Shown piece by piece: positions 43,034 to 52,388 of a stretch of DNA of 64,000 bases. Origin of the DNA: Fusobacterium sp. (GTDB lineage Bacteria > Fusobacteriota > Fusobacteriia > Fusobacteriales > Fusobacteriaceae); the NCBI GenBank assembly GCA_019416865.1, contig DXWL01000005.1, positions 1 to 64,000 on the forward strand, read 5' to 3'. The position numbers and the translations under genes are program-made. Under the pieces are notes generated by a model. The model did not search any database and was not told where the DNA came from. It saw only the letters and a list, made by a program, of their open reading frames with translations. Each line of letters starts with the position of its first letter. Position 1 is the first letter of the stretch.

Positions 43034-43807
43034 ATGGAAAAAATTTTAAGAGAAGACAGCAGAGAAGTTGACAATATAAGAAAAGTAAATGTTATAAGAA
43101 ATTATACAATTCATGCAGAAGGATCAGTACTTATATCTTTTGGAAATACAAAAGTAATATGTACAGCCTCTGTTTCAGATAAAGTACCTCCATTTTTAAG
43201 AGGACAAGGAAAAGGTTGGATAACAGCAGAATATTCTATGCTTCCAAGAGCAACTGGTGAAAGAACACAAAGAGAATCTGTTAAGGGAAAACTTTCAGGA
43301 AGAACTATGGAGATACAAAGATTAATAGGAAGATCTCTTCGTTCTTGTATAAATCTTGACAAACTTGGTGAAAAAACTATAACAATTGACTGTGATGTTA
43401 TTCAAGCTGACGGAGGAACAAGAACAGCTTCTATAACAGGAGGATATATAGCTCTTGCTATGGCAGTAGAAAGAATGGTAAGAAACGGAGAACTTGCTGA
43501 AAATCCTCTTATTTCAAAAGTAGCTGCAATAAGTGTTGGTATTGTAAGCGGAATTCCTATGATAGATCTTAAATACAGTGAAGATTCAGCAGCTGAAGTG
43601 GATATGAATGTTGTAATGAACGATAAAGGAGAATTTATAGAAGTTCAGGGAACAGGAGAGGAAGCTACTTATACAAGAGCAGAACTTAATACTCTTCTTG
43701 ATATGGCAGAAGTAGGAATAAGACAACTTCTTGATATTCAAGGAAAAACTCTTTATGAAGAATTTCAAATGAATAATATTCAAGAATATTCAGGAGAGGT
43801 ATTTTAA
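43034..43807 (+). CDS. rph: Ribonuclease PH
   Basis: A phosphorolytic 3'-5' exoribonuclease that trims tRNA 3' ends. The 257-residue protein begins REDSREVDNIRKVNVIRNYT and has GKGWITAEYSMLPRAT, RTMEIQRLIGRSLRS, the phosphate-site IDCDVIQADGGTRTASITGGY, and VDMNVVMNDKGEFIEVQGTGEE. A C-terminal NIQEYSGEVF extension is ordinary. It lies 12 bases after msbA and one base before rdgB; rph-rdgB pairing is common in Firmicutes. Confidence 0.95.
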   Translation: MEKILREDSREVDNIRKVNVIRNYTIHAEGSVLISFGNTKVICTASVSDKVPPFLRGQGKGWITAEYSMLPRATGERTQRESVKGKLSGRTMEIQRLIGRSLRSCINLDKLGEKTITIDCDVIQADGGTRTASITGGYIALAMAVERMVRNGELAENPLISKVAAISVGIVSGIPMIDLKYSEDSAAEVDMNVVMNDKGEFIEVQGTGEEATYTRAELNTLLDMAEVGIRQLLDIQGKTLYEEFQMNNIQEYSGEVF

Positions 43808-43808
43808 G

Positions 43809-44393
43809 ATGAAAATATTTTTAGCAACAGGAAATAAAAACAAAATAAAAGAGATAGAAAAAATATTTAAAATGGATAATATAGAGATTCTTTCTATAAA
43901 TGATGGAATTGAGATTCCTGAAGTTGTAGAAGATGGAGATACATTTGAAGCAAATTCACAGAAAAAAGCAGTAGAAATAGCTAAATTTACAAATATGATA
44001 ACAGTGGCTGATGATTCTGGATTGTGTGTTGACGCTTTAAACGGAGCTCCTGGAGTATACTCTGCAAGATATGCAGGAGAGCATGGAAATGATCTTGACA
44101 ATAATATGAAAGTTGTAAAAGAACTTCAAGGCATAGAAAACAGAAAAGCAAGATTCGTATGTGTAATCTCTATCGCAAAACCAGACGGAGAGGTTCACTC
44201 TTTCAGAGGAGAGGTTGAGGGAGAATTTATCGATACTCCTGTGGGAACAGAGGGATTTGGATATGATCCCCATTTCTTTATGAGAGAATATGGAAAAACT
44301 CTTGCAGAAATTCCTGAAATAAAGAATAAAATAAGCCACAGAGCAAAAGCTCTTGAAAAGCTGAAAGAAAATATTGATAAAATATTAAAATAA
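43809..44393 (+). CDS. rdgB: XTP/dITP diphosphatase (RdgB/HAM1)
   Basis: A house-cleaning enzyme that removes deaminated purine nucleotides before incorporation. The 194-residue protein has FLATGNKNKIKEIEKIF, the metal-site VADDSGLCVDALNGAPGVYSARYAG, and the late EGFGYDPHFF and ISHRAKALEKL motifs. Last of the lpxC-rdgB block before a terminator. Confidence 0.95.
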   Translation: MKIFLATGNKNKIKEIEKIFKMDNIEILSINDGIEIPEVVEDGDTFEANSQKKAVEIAKFTNMITVADDSGLCVDALNGAPGVYSARYAGEHGNDLDNNMKVVKELQGIENRKARFVCVISIAKPDGEVHSFRGEVEGEFIDTPVGTEGFGYDPHFFMREYGKTLAEIPEIKNKISHRAKALEKLKENIDKILK

Positions 44394-44396
44394 ACA

Positions 44397-44421
44397 GGAC
44401 TGTTTACAACAGTCCTTTTTT
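44397..44421 (+). terminator. Intrinsic terminator between rdgB and hslU
   Basis: A perfect 8-bp stem GGACTGTT/AACAGTCC with loop TAC, then six T residues. hslU begins only 18 bases later, so it relies on readthrough or on a promoter inside rdgB. Confidence 0.8.
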
Positions 44422-44438
44422 AAGAGGAGAACACAGTT

Positions 44439-45764
44439 ATGACAGATAATATATTAGTTCCAAAAAAAATTGTGGAAGAACTTGATAAATACATAATCTC
44501 TCAAGAGGAAGCTAAAAAGAATGTAGCAATCTCTTTGAGAAACAGATATAGAAGAAAAGCAATAAAAGATGAAAATCTAAGAAAAGAGATAACACCTAAA
44601 AATATAATTCTTATGGGATCAACAGGTGTAGGAAAAACAGAGATTGCCAGAAGACTTGCAAAAATTACAGATTCTCCTTTTCTAAAAGTTGAGGCAACAA
44701 AATATACAGAGGTAGGGTATGTTGGAAAAGATGTTGAGAGCATAATAAAAGATCTTGTGGCTGTAACGATAACAAAATTAAAAAATAAAAAAATAGAATC
44801 GTTAAGAGAAGAGTATTATATGAGTGCTGTTGAGGAGGTTGCCAAAAAACTAAATCATTTGGATACTTTAAATGATGAATTTAAAAATGAACTTATCAAT
44901 CATATTCTTCAGGGAAAATATGATGATAAAGAGGTTGAAGTAGAAAAACCTAAGATGTCAAATATGGGAGCACCTATTGTGGAAGTTGTAGGAGCTACAG
45001 ATGATCGTGAAATAGGAAGTGTTCTTGAAAATATTATGTCTAGTTTTGACAACAATAAGAAAAATAAAAAACTTAAAATGAAAGTTAAAGATGCTATTGA
45101 GTTTGTTCTTAATAAACAGATAAATGAAAATCTTGATATGGATGAGATAATTCCACAAGCATTAAAAATGGCAGAAGAAGACGGAATAATATTTATTGAT
45201 GAAATAGATAAGATTGCTGAAAGAGAGAACAGCGGAAGAAGTGAGGTATCAAGACAGGGGGTACAAAGAGATATTCTTCCTATAGTAGAGGGAACAACAG
45301 TGATGACAAATTATGGACCTGTAGCAACAGATCATATTTTATTTATTGCAGCAGGAGCTTTTTCAGAATCTGATTTTTCAGACCTTATGCCTGAACTTCA
45401 AGGAAGATTTCCAATAGTTGTAGAGATGAAAGATCTTACTAAGGAGGATTTTATAAAAATTCTTACAGAGGTAGAGTTTAATATTTTAGATCAGTATAAA
45501 ACACTTTTAAAAACTGATAATGTCGAACTTTCATTCTCAAAAGGGGCTGTTGAAGCTGTGGCAGAATATGCTTTAAAACTTAATGATAATGTTGAAAATA
45601 TAGGGGCTAGAAGACTTGCAGGAATGATAGAACTTATATTAAGGGAGATAATGTTTGAAGCTCCTTATAATGAGCCTAAAAAAATAACTATTGATAAAAA
45701 ATATGTGGAAAAAGTATTTAAAAATCAATTTGAAGATGAAAATCTGGACAAATATATACTGTAA
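44439..45764 (+). CDS. hslU: HslU (ClpY) AAA+ protease ATPase subunit
   Basis: HslU unfolds substrates for the HslV peptidase. The 441-residue protein has the start LVPKKIVEELDKYIISQEEAKK, Walker A GSTGVGKT at 60-67, pore loop GYVG at 93-96, an intermediate domain (about 105-240), Walker B GIIFIDEIDKI, the sensor segment LQGRFPIVVEM and GARRL. The tail ENLDKYIL matches the HslU C-terminus that docks in HslV, so a partner is expected elsewhere. hslV is not next to it. Confidence 0.93.
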   Translation: MTDNILVPKKIVEELDKYIISQEEAKKNVAISLRNRYRRKAIKDENLRKEITPKNIILMGSTGVGKTEIARRLAKITDSPFLKVEATKYTEVGYVGKDVESIIKDLVAVTITKLKNKKIESLREEYYMSAVEEVAKKLNHLDTLNDEFKNELINHILQGKYDDKEVEVEKPKMSNMGAPIVEVVGATDDREIGSVLENIMSSFDNNKKNKKLKMKVKDAIEFVLNKQINENLDMDEIIPQALKMAEEDGIIFIDEIDKIAERENSGRSEVSRQGVQRDILPIVEGTTVMTNYGPVATDHILFIAAGAFSESDFSDLMPELQGRFPIVVEMKDLTKEDFIKILTEVEFNILDQYKTLLKTDNVELSFSKGAVEAVAEYALKLNDNVENIGARRLAGMIELILREIMFEAPYNEPKKITIDKKYVEKVFKNQFEDENLDKYIL

Positions 45765-45778
45765 CTAAGGAGATACTC

Positions 45779-48700
45779 ATGTATTTAAAAGGCGTAGAAA
45801 TATATGGATTCAAGTCTTTCGGAGAAAGAATAAAAATAGATTTTGAAGGGGGAATAACTTCAATTGTAGGTCCTAATGGTTCTGGAAAATCAAATATTCT
45901 TGACGCTATTTTATGGGTTCTTGGAGAGCAGTCTTATAAAAATATAAGAGCCAAAGAGAGCAAGGATGTAATATTTTCAGGAGGGGACAAGAAAAAACCT
46001 GCAAACAGTGCAGAAGTTTCTCTTTATATTGATAACAGAGATAAATTTTTCCCTATAAATGAGGATACAGCAAAAATTACAAGAAAGCTGTATCTTAACG
46101 GGGAAAATGAGTATCTTGTAAATGACAGAAGAGTAAGATTAAAAGATATTAATGATATGTTTATGGATACAGGAGTGGGAAAATCTGCTTACTCTGTTAT
46201 TGGACAAGGAAAGGTGGAAAGAATTATCTCATCATCTAAAAAAGAGGTGAAAGAGATAATAGAGGAAGCTGCAGGAGTAAAGAAATTTCAACAAAGAAAA
46301 AATGAATCTGAGAAAAAACTTGAAAATGTAAGCAATGAAGTTGAAAAAATAGAGCTTGTATTAAATGAAACAGGTGAAAACAGAGCTAAAATAAAAAAAC
46401 AGGCTGAAAGAGCAATGGCTTTTCTTGAATTAAAAAATGAAAGAGATTCAATAAATAAAGGACTTACAGTTTACGATCTTGAAAAAAACAGAGAGTTTCT
46501 TGAAAGAACAAATGAAAAAATAACAGGGATGATAGAGGGACTTTCAAACCTTGAAAAAAATAAAAGAGAAAACAATGAGGAACTTTTAAAGATAAGCACA
46601 GAGAGAGCAAATTTAAAAACATTCATTGAAAGTACTCTTGATAAAAATGAAGAATTAAAAACTCTTATAAATAATTTTGAAAGAGAGAAAGCAAGACTTG
46701 CAGAAAGACAGGAAGCATATAAAAGAGATATTGCAGATAAAAAAGAAAGACTAACTCTTTCAAAAGAAAAATCTGTAAGAGCAGAGGAATATTTAAAAAA
46801 ACTTGCAGAGGAAAAAGAAAAAATACAGACTGATATAAAATCAGGAGAAACAGATTTTTCAAAATATGAAAATGAAATAGAAAAAAGAGATAAAGAAAAA
46901 GCAGAAATAGAAAGAGATATTGAAGTTAAAAAAAGACAAGTTCTTGATTTTGAAGTAGAAAAACTTCAGTTTCTTAATGATATAGAAAGTTCTTCCAGAA
47001 GAGTAAAGGGAAGCAATTCAAAAATAAGTTCTTTAAAAGAAGAGATTGCAGAAGTTGAAGAAAGAATAAAATCCAATAAAGAGCTTCTTGAAACAGCTGA
47101 AAAAAATAAAATTGAAAAAGAGAGAAAGCTGAAAGAAACAGAGGAAAGACAACAGATTTGTGAAAAACAGATATCAGAGATAAGTATTAATACAAATAAA
47201 ATTTCTGAAATTTTAAGAAGAGATGAAAATGAGGAAAACAGAAACAGAGTAAAATATGACAGCCTTGTGAGATTTGAAGAAAATAATGATGGATTTTTTA
47301 AAGGTGTAAAAGAGATATTAAACTGTGGATTAAAAGGTGTAAACGGAGCTTTGATATCACTTATCTCTATTCCTGAATATTTGGAGAAGGCTGTTGAATC
47401 TGCAATTCCAGGAAATCTTCAGGATATTGTTGTAGATGACAGTAATGTTGCTAAAAAATGTATTGAGATATTAAAAGAAAGAAAGGTTGGAAGAGCTTCT
47501 TTCCTTGCTCTTGATACAATAAAAACTTTTTCAAGAAAAGAGTTTCCTGTTTATGATGGAATTATTGGAAGAGCTTCTGAACTTATAAATTTTGATAAAA
47601 GATATCAGAAAGTTATCGATATGATTTTAGGAAATCTTATGATAGTAAAAGATATTGATACAGCTGTTTCAATTACAAAGAAAAATCTTTATTCAGGAAA
47701 TATTGTAACTCTTGGAGGAGAGCTTATAAGCGGAAGCGGAAGAATCACAGGAGGAGAAAGTAAAAACTCTGCAATTACTCAGATGTTTGAAAGAAGAAAA
47801 GAGATGAAAAGACTGGAAACTCTTTTGGGAGAACTTACTAAGAGAATTACAGAAAATAGAGAGCTTCTTGACGGATACAGTAAAAAACTTGAAAATCTTG
47901 AAAATGAGATATATCAAATAGATGTTCAGGAAGAAAGTCTTAGAAAAAATATAAAACTTTATACAGAGGAATATGAAAGCCTGAAACAGAAAGATGAAAA
48001 GCTAAATAAAAACAGAAATATGTTTATTCAGGAGAAAGAAGAGGAGGAACAGTACGCCAAAGAATATGAGAAGCGTATAGCAAATTCTAATCTTGGAAAA
48101 GAAAATATAGAAAAGGTTACAAAGGAACTAAAAGAAAAAATAGATTCCGATACTCTTGTGCTTCAAAATTTAAATGGAGAGATAAAAAATCTTAATGATG
48201 AATTTGCTGATATAAAAATAAAATTTTTAAACAGCAAAGACAGACTTGTTCAGCTTGAAAGTGAAAGAGAAAAAAGTATTTCTGAAAAAGATGAGATAGA
48301 AAAAGAGATATCTTTTATAGAAAATAATGTGGAAAGACTTGAAAAAGAGATAGAAAAATCTGGAGAACTTTTAAAAGAAACAGAAGAAAGCAGAGAGAAA
48401 AAACAGGCTGAATATGAAAGAGAAAATAGAGAACTTCAAATTTCCAAAGAAAAAGAGGCACTTTTAGAGATAAAAGAAAAAGAACTTACAGGAATAATAA
48501 GAGATTTTGAAACACAGGAATACAGAGAGAGTGAAAAACTAAAATCAGAAAGAGAAAAAGTGATTCAATTTGGAGAAAAAATTCTTGCCCTGGAAGATAC
48601 TCTTTCTCAGCTTGATTCAATAGAGGCTAAAGAGGTTGCAGAACTTAATTACAGAGAGATGTCAGACAGAGCGAGAAATCTTACAAATAAATTGAAAGAT

Positions 48701-49294
48701 TTTGAAACTGTAAATCTTTTAGCAGTAGAAGAGTTTAAAGAGCTGGATAAAAAATATGAATTTATAAAAGCACAGAAAGATGATTTGGAAAAAAGCAGAC
48801 AATCTCTTCTTGAAATAATTGATGAGATTTCAAAAGCTATAGAAGAAAGATTCCATGATGCTTATGAAAATATAAATAAAAATTTCAATCTGATGTGTAT
48901 GGAAACAATTGATAACTCTGAGGGAAATCTTGTTCTTTCAAATGAAGATTCATATGAAAACTGTGGTGTTGAAATTTATGTAAAATTTAAAAATAAAAAA
49001 AGACAGTCTTTGACACTTCTTTCAGGAGGGGAAAAGTCTATGGTAGCAATTGCATTTATTATGGCAATATTTATGTATAAACCAAGTCCTTTTACTTTCC
49101 TTGACGAGATAGAAGCTGCTCTTGACGAAAAAAATACCAAAAAACTTATTGGTAAACTTAAAGAATTTACAGATAAATCACAATTTATTATGATAACACA
49201 TAACAAGGAAACTATGAAATCATCTGATACTTTATTTGGGGTAACAATGAATAAAAAAATAGGAATTTCAAAAATTGTGCCTGTTAAATTATAA
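45779..49294 (+). CDS. smc: Chromosome segregation protein SMC
   Basis: Condensin ATPase that organises the chromosome with ScpA/ScpB. The 1171-residue protein has an ATP-binding head (GFKSFGERIKIDF, Walker A VGPNGSGKSNILDAI at about 30-44, IGQGKVERIISS), long charged coiled coils, a central hinge at about 500-655 (FFKGVKEILNCGLKGVNGALISL...VTLGGELISGSGRITGG), the return coil, and the C-terminal head with signature LLSGGEKSMVAIAF and Walker B FTFLDEIEAALDE. 14 bases after hslU. Confidence 0.96.
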   Translation: MYLKGVEIYGFKSFGERIKIDFEGGITSIVGPNGSGKSNILDAILWVLGEQSYKNIRAKESKDVIFSGGDKKKPANSAEVSLYIDNRDKFFPINEDTAKITRKLYLNGENEYLVNDRRVRLKDINDMFMDTGVGKSAYSVIGQGKVERIISSSKKEVKEIIEEAAGVKKFQQRKNESEKKLENVSNEVEKIELVLNETGENRAKIKKQAERAMAFLELKNERDSINKGLTVYDLEKNREFLERTNEKITGMIEGLSNLEKNKRENNEELLKISTERANLKTFIESTLDKNEELKTLINNFEREKARLAERQEAYKRDIADKKERLTLSKEKSVRAEEYLKKLAEEKEKIQTDIKSGETDFSKYENEIEKRDKEKAEIERDIEVKKRQVLDFEVEKLQFLNDIESSSRRVKGSNSKISSLKEEIAEVEERIKSNKELLETAEKNKIEKERKLKETEERQQICEKQISEISINTNKISEILRRDENEENRNRVKYDSLVRFEENNDGFFKGVKEILNCGLKGVNGALISLISIPEYLEKAVESAIPGNLQDIVVDDSNVAKKCIEILKERKVGRASFLALDTIKTFSRKEFPVYDGIIGRASELINFDKRYQKVIDMILGNLMIVKDIDTAVSITKKNLYSGNIVTLGGELISGSGRITGGESKNSAITQMFERRKEMKRLETLLGELTKRITENRELLDGYSKKLENLENEIYQIDVQEESLRKNIKLYTEEYESLKQKDEKLNKNRNMFIQEKEEEEQYAKEYEKRIANSNLGKENIEKVTKELKEKIDSDTLVLQNLNGEIKNLNDEFADIKIKFLNSKDRLVQLESEREKSISEKDEIEKEISFIENNVERLEKEIEKSGELLKETEESREKKQAEYERENRELQISKEKEALLEIKEKELTGIIRDFETQEYRESEKLKSEREKVIQFGEKILALEDTLSQLDSIEAKEVAELNYREMSDRARNLTNKLKDFETVNLLAVEEFKELDKKYEFIKAQKDDLEKSRQSLLEIIDEISKAIEERFHDAYENINKNFNLMCMETIDNSEGNLVLSNEDSYENCGVEIYVKFKNKKRQSLTLLSGGEKSMVAIAFIMAIFMYKPSPFTFLDEIEAALDEKNTKKLIGKLKEFTDKSQFIMITHNKETMKSSDTLFGVTMNKKIGISKIVPVKL

Positions 49295-49320
49295 AATTAT
49301 AATAAAAAAATAAAAAATCT

Positions 49321-49349
49321 TTGATTTTTATTTATAATAACTGTACAAT
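49321..49349 (+). promoter_or_regulatory. Promoter of the lpxK operon
   Basis: TTGATT, a 17-base spacer, then TACAAT, 37 bases before lpxK. An AT-rich imperfect hairpin immediately upstream may terminate smc transcription weakly. Confidence 0.55.
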
Positions 49350-49386
49350 AGTATAAGTAGAGATAAATTTATATTAAGAGGGAAAA

Positions 49387-50397
49387 ATGAAAATTTTAGC
49401 ATATATATATTTTTGTATAACAAGCCTTAGGAACTGGCTGTATAACAAAAAAATTTTAAAAATAAATAAAATTGAAGATGTTTTTGTTATCTGTATAGGA
49501 AATATTACAGTGGGGGGAACAGGAAAGACCCCTGCTGTTCAGTATTTTGCCAAAAGACTTATGCAGGAAGGAAGAAAAGTTGCAGTAGTGTCAAGGGGAT
49601 ACAGAGGAAAGAGAAAAACAGAGCCTCTTATAGTATCTGATGGAAAAAATATTCTTGTTACATCTAAAGAAAGCGGAGATGAGCCTTACAGCCATGCTCT
49701 TAATTTGAAAGTTCCTGTTATAGTTGGGAAAAACAGATATAAGGCATGTAAACTTGCAAAAGAAACTTTTGATGTGGATACAATTATTCTTGATGATGGT
49801 TTTCAGCATAGAAAACTTCACAGGGACTGGGATATTGTTCTTATAGATGCAACAAATCCATTTGGAAGAGAAGCACTTCTTCCAAAAGGAACTTTGAGAG
49901 AAAGTTTTCATCCTGCAGCAAAGAGAGCTTCTGAATTTATAATTACAAAATCAGATCTTGTGGGAGAAAGAGAAGTAGAAACTTTAAAAAGATTTTTGAA
50001 GAAAAAATATAAAAAACCAGTTTCAATGGCAAAACATGGGATAACATCTTTATGTGATATAGAAGGAAATGCTAAGCCTCTGTTTTGGGTAAAAGGAAAA
50101 AGAGTTTTATTGTTTTCAGGACTGGCAAATCCTCTTAATTTCCAAAAAACAGTAACATCTCTTGATCCAAGTTATATGGAGAGGATAGACTTTTTAGATC
50201 ACCATAGTTTTAAAGAAAAGGATATTGAACTTATAAAGAGAAGGGCTGAAGAGATGAGAGCTTCATATATAATTACAACAGAAAAAGATGTGGTGAAGCT
50301 GCCAAAACATATTTACATTGAAAATTTATATGTGCTGAAAATAGAATTTGAATTTATAGAAAATAATACACTAAAATGTTTTAGAGGAGTGAAATAA
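49387..50397 (+). CDS. lpxK: Tetraacyldisaccharide 4'-kinase LpxK
   Basis: LpxK phosphorylates the 4' position of the lipid A disaccharide at the inner membrane, the step after LpxB. The 336-residue protein has an N-terminal membrane-associated helix (ILAYIYFCITSLRNWLY), the P-loop variant GNITVGGTGKTP at 38-49, SRGYRGK, GDEP, the ILDDGFQHRKLHRDWDIVLIDATNPFG block and HHSFKEKDI, TTEKDVVKLP near the end. About 8 kb from lpxB. Confidence 0.94.
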   Translation: MKILAYIYFCITSLRNWLYNKKILKINKIEDVFVICIGNITVGGTGKTPAVQYFAKRLMQEGRKVAVVSRGYRGKRKTEPLIVSDGKNILVTSKESGDEPYSHALNLKVPVIVGKNRYKACKLAKETFDVDTIILDDGFQHRKLHRDWDIVLIDATNPFGREALLPKGTLRESFHPAAKRASEFIITKSDLVGEREVETLKRFLKKKYKKPVSMAKHGITSLCDIEGNAKPLFWVKGKRVLLFSGLANPLNFQKTVTSLDPSYMERIDFLDHHSFKEKDIELIKRRAEEMRASYIITTEKDVVKLPKHIYIENLYVLKIEFEFIENNTLKCFRGVK

Positions 50398-50401
50398 AAT
50401 A

Positions 50402-51214
50402 ATGTTTGTACTGGAAGATTTAAAAGACAGCAAAAAGGAGATACTTGAAAAAATATTATCAGAGTCTGGAAGAGAAGGAGTTATCTCTTTCTGTGCAGGA
50501 TTGCTTGACAAAAGAGCATACTTCACTGTTGATATGAAAGGAAATATTAAAAGAAAAAGAATGAATTATGCTGTTCCTGCAGCAGTTTTTGCAGAAAAGG
50601 ATAATGTTTTTACAGATTATATTGCAGAGAATTTAGATTTTACAGAAAAAACAAAGATTGAAAAAATAGAAAGAATGAATAATGTTGAAAATATAGAAAA
50701 AAGTATTTTCAAGCTTCTTGCAAGAGGGGATTTTCATTTTGCAGGGAAGTACTGTAAAGAGCTTTATATGAGAGATAGTAATGAGTTTTTTAAGATGATG
50801 TATCAAATCTCTCTTATGGATAATATCTCTTTTGAAAAATCTCTTGCAGTTTATTCAATGAAAAAATATTTTGAAAAATTTGGATATTCTGATGAAGTGC
50901 TTTATCTGACAGTTTCATATATAGCTAAGATGAGAGCTGATTTTTCAGAATATGAAAATGCAGAAGAAAAAAATATCTTAAAAGATGAATTGAGAGAAAA
51001 AATAAAAAATAATATAGAGATATATAAAAATAGAGAGGGACTTTGTATTTTAGGATATTTATTAGCACTTCTTAGTTATAACTATGAAAATGAAAATAGA
51101 TTTACTGCTGTACTTTTGAAAAAAATAGAAGATTTTCAAAATGAAAACAGAGAAAAAGAGATGCTGACAGGGATTTCAGCTGAGATATTTGAGTATCTTT
51201 CTAAGGAGGTATAA
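50402..51214 (+). CDS. Uncharacterised soluble protein in the lpxK-nadD operon
   Basis: Not recognised. The 270-residue protein has no signal peptide or membrane helix. The first 90 residues look alpha/beta (EGVISFCAGLLDKRAYFTVDMKGNIKRKRMNYAVPAAVFAE), the remainder is predicted all-helical and charged, possibly a helical-repeat scaffold. It starts four bases after lpxK and ends two bases before the EIIA gene, so expression is tightly linked to both. No catalytic motif could be identified. Confidence 0.6.
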   Translation: MFVLEDLKDSKKEILEKILSESGREGVISFCAGLLDKRAYFTVDMKGNIKRKRMNYAVPAAVFAEKDNVFTDYIAENLDFTEKTKIEKIERMNNVENIEKSIFKLLARGDFHFAGKYCKELYMRDSNEFFKMMYQISLMDNISFEKSLAVYSMKKYFEKFGYSDEVLYLTVSYIAKMRADFSEYENAEEKNILKDELREKIKNNIEIYKNREGLCILGYLLALLSYNYENENRFTAVLLKKIEDFQNENREKEMLTGISAEIFEYLSKEV

Positions 51215-51216
51215 AA

Positions 51217-51669
51217 ATGATAAAATATTTTAACAATAAGCTGATAATGTATATTGAAGGAAAAAAGAGCAAGGAAGAAGTTCTTCAGACAATGGTTTCT
51301 TTCATGGAAAAAAATACAGAGCTTATAGAAAATAGAGATGAATTTTTTAATCAGATAATGGAAAGAGAAAAAATAGGAAGCACAGGAATTGGAATGGGAG
51401 TGGCTATTCCTCATGCCAGAAGTTCAGGGGTAAAAGATGTTGTTATAGCTCTTGCAGTTCTTGAATATCCAGTTGATTTTGCATCTATAGATGGGGAACT
51501 TATAAAAACAGTTGTTCTTGTGGGAGCTCCTAAAGATAAAAGTAAGGAATATTTAGGACTTCTTTCAACTTTATCAAAAATTTTCAGAGTGAAAAAAAAC
51601 AGAGATTCTATAAAAACAGCTGGAAATCAAAAAGAACTTATGGAAGCTGTGCTTGAAATAGAGGTTTAG
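51217..51669 (+). CDS. PTS EIIA type-2 domain protein (PtsN-like)
   Basis: The 150-residue protein is a single fructose/mannitol-type EIIA domain. The phospho-acceptor is His66 in GVAIPHAR, preceded by GSTGIGMG; the C-terminal AGNQKELMEAV helix is typical. No EIIB or EIIC is attached or adjacent, so it may be a regulatory, nitrogen-PTS-like EIIA or serve a permease encoded elsewhere. Two bases from both neighbours' ends in a dense operon. Confidence 0.82.
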   Translation: MIKYFNNKLIMYIEGKKSKEEVLQTMVSFMEKNTELIENRDEFFNQIMEREKIGSTGIGMGVAIPHARSSGVKDVVIALAVLEYPVDFASIDGELIKTVVLVGAPKDKSKEYLGLLSTLSKIFRVKKNRDSIKTAGNQKELMEAVLEIEV

Positions 51670-51671
51670 AA

Positions 51672-52238
51672 GTGAAGATAGGAATATATGGAGGAAGTTT
51701 CGATCCTCCTCACAGAGGACATAAAAATATAGCAGAGTTTGTAATAAAACAACTTGATTTAGACAAACTTCTCATAGTTCCCATAGGAATAGCTTCTCAT
51801 GGAAAAAATAATCTTACTCCTGCACAAAAAAGAATGAAGATGTGTGAGCTTACTTTTGGAGATATTAAAAATATTGAGATTTCCTCTGTGGAAATTGATA
51901 TGGAAGGAATATCTTACACATTTAAAACTCTGGAGGCTCTCATTGAAAAATATGGACAGGAGCATGAATATTTTGAAATAATAGGAGAGGACTCAGCAGC
52001 ATATTTTGATAAGTGGAAGGAATATAAAAAAATATTAGAACTTTCAACAGTTGTGGTACTGAAGAGAAAAGGATATACAAGTGTTATAGATTCTCCTAAA
52101 ATGATAACAGTGAATAATCCATATTTTAATGTGTCTTCAACAGAGATAAAAGATAGAATAAAAAATGGAAAAAATATTTCTGAATTTATCACAGAGGAAA
52201 CGGAAAAATTTATAAAAGCAGAAAATATATATAAATAG
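51672..52238 (+). CDS. nadD: Nicotinate-nucleotide adenylyltransferase
   Basis: NadD adenylylates nicotinate mononucleotide in NAD synthesis. The 188-residue protein has the nucleotidyltransferase start GIYGGSFDPPHRGH (HxGH at 14-17), LLIVPIG, the EIIGEDSAAYFDKWKEYKKI segment matching the family's GxD...WxxxxxL pattern, and the ISSTEIKDRI-like motif (here VSSTEIKDRIKNGKN). Start is GTG two bases after the EIIA stop. Last gene before a terminator. Confidence 0.92.
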   Translation: MKIGIYGGSFDPPHRGHKNIAEFVIKQLDLDKLLIVPIGIASHGKNNLTPAQKRMKMCELTFGDIKNIEISSVEIDMEGISYTFKTLEALIEKYGQEHEYFEIIGEDSAAYFDKWKEYKKILELSTVVVLKRKGYTSVIDSPKMITVNNPYFNVSSTEIKDRIKNGKNISEFITEETEKFIKAENIYK

Positions 52239-52249
52239 TTTTAATAAAT

Positions 52250-52281
52250 AAACTGTCTGAAAATTTATTCAGGCAGTTTTT
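52250..52281 (+). terminator. Intrinsic terminator after nadD
   Basis: CTGTCTGA/TCAGGCAG (one G.U) with loop AAATTTAT, then TTTTT. Confidence 0.8.
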
Positions 52282-52388
52282 ATATTAAGGAGAAACTGTA
52301 TAAGAAAATCTTTATATTTCTTTTTCTTTATGCTAAAATATTAAATAGGGATTATAAATTCTAATAACTACTAAAAGGATGTGATTGT

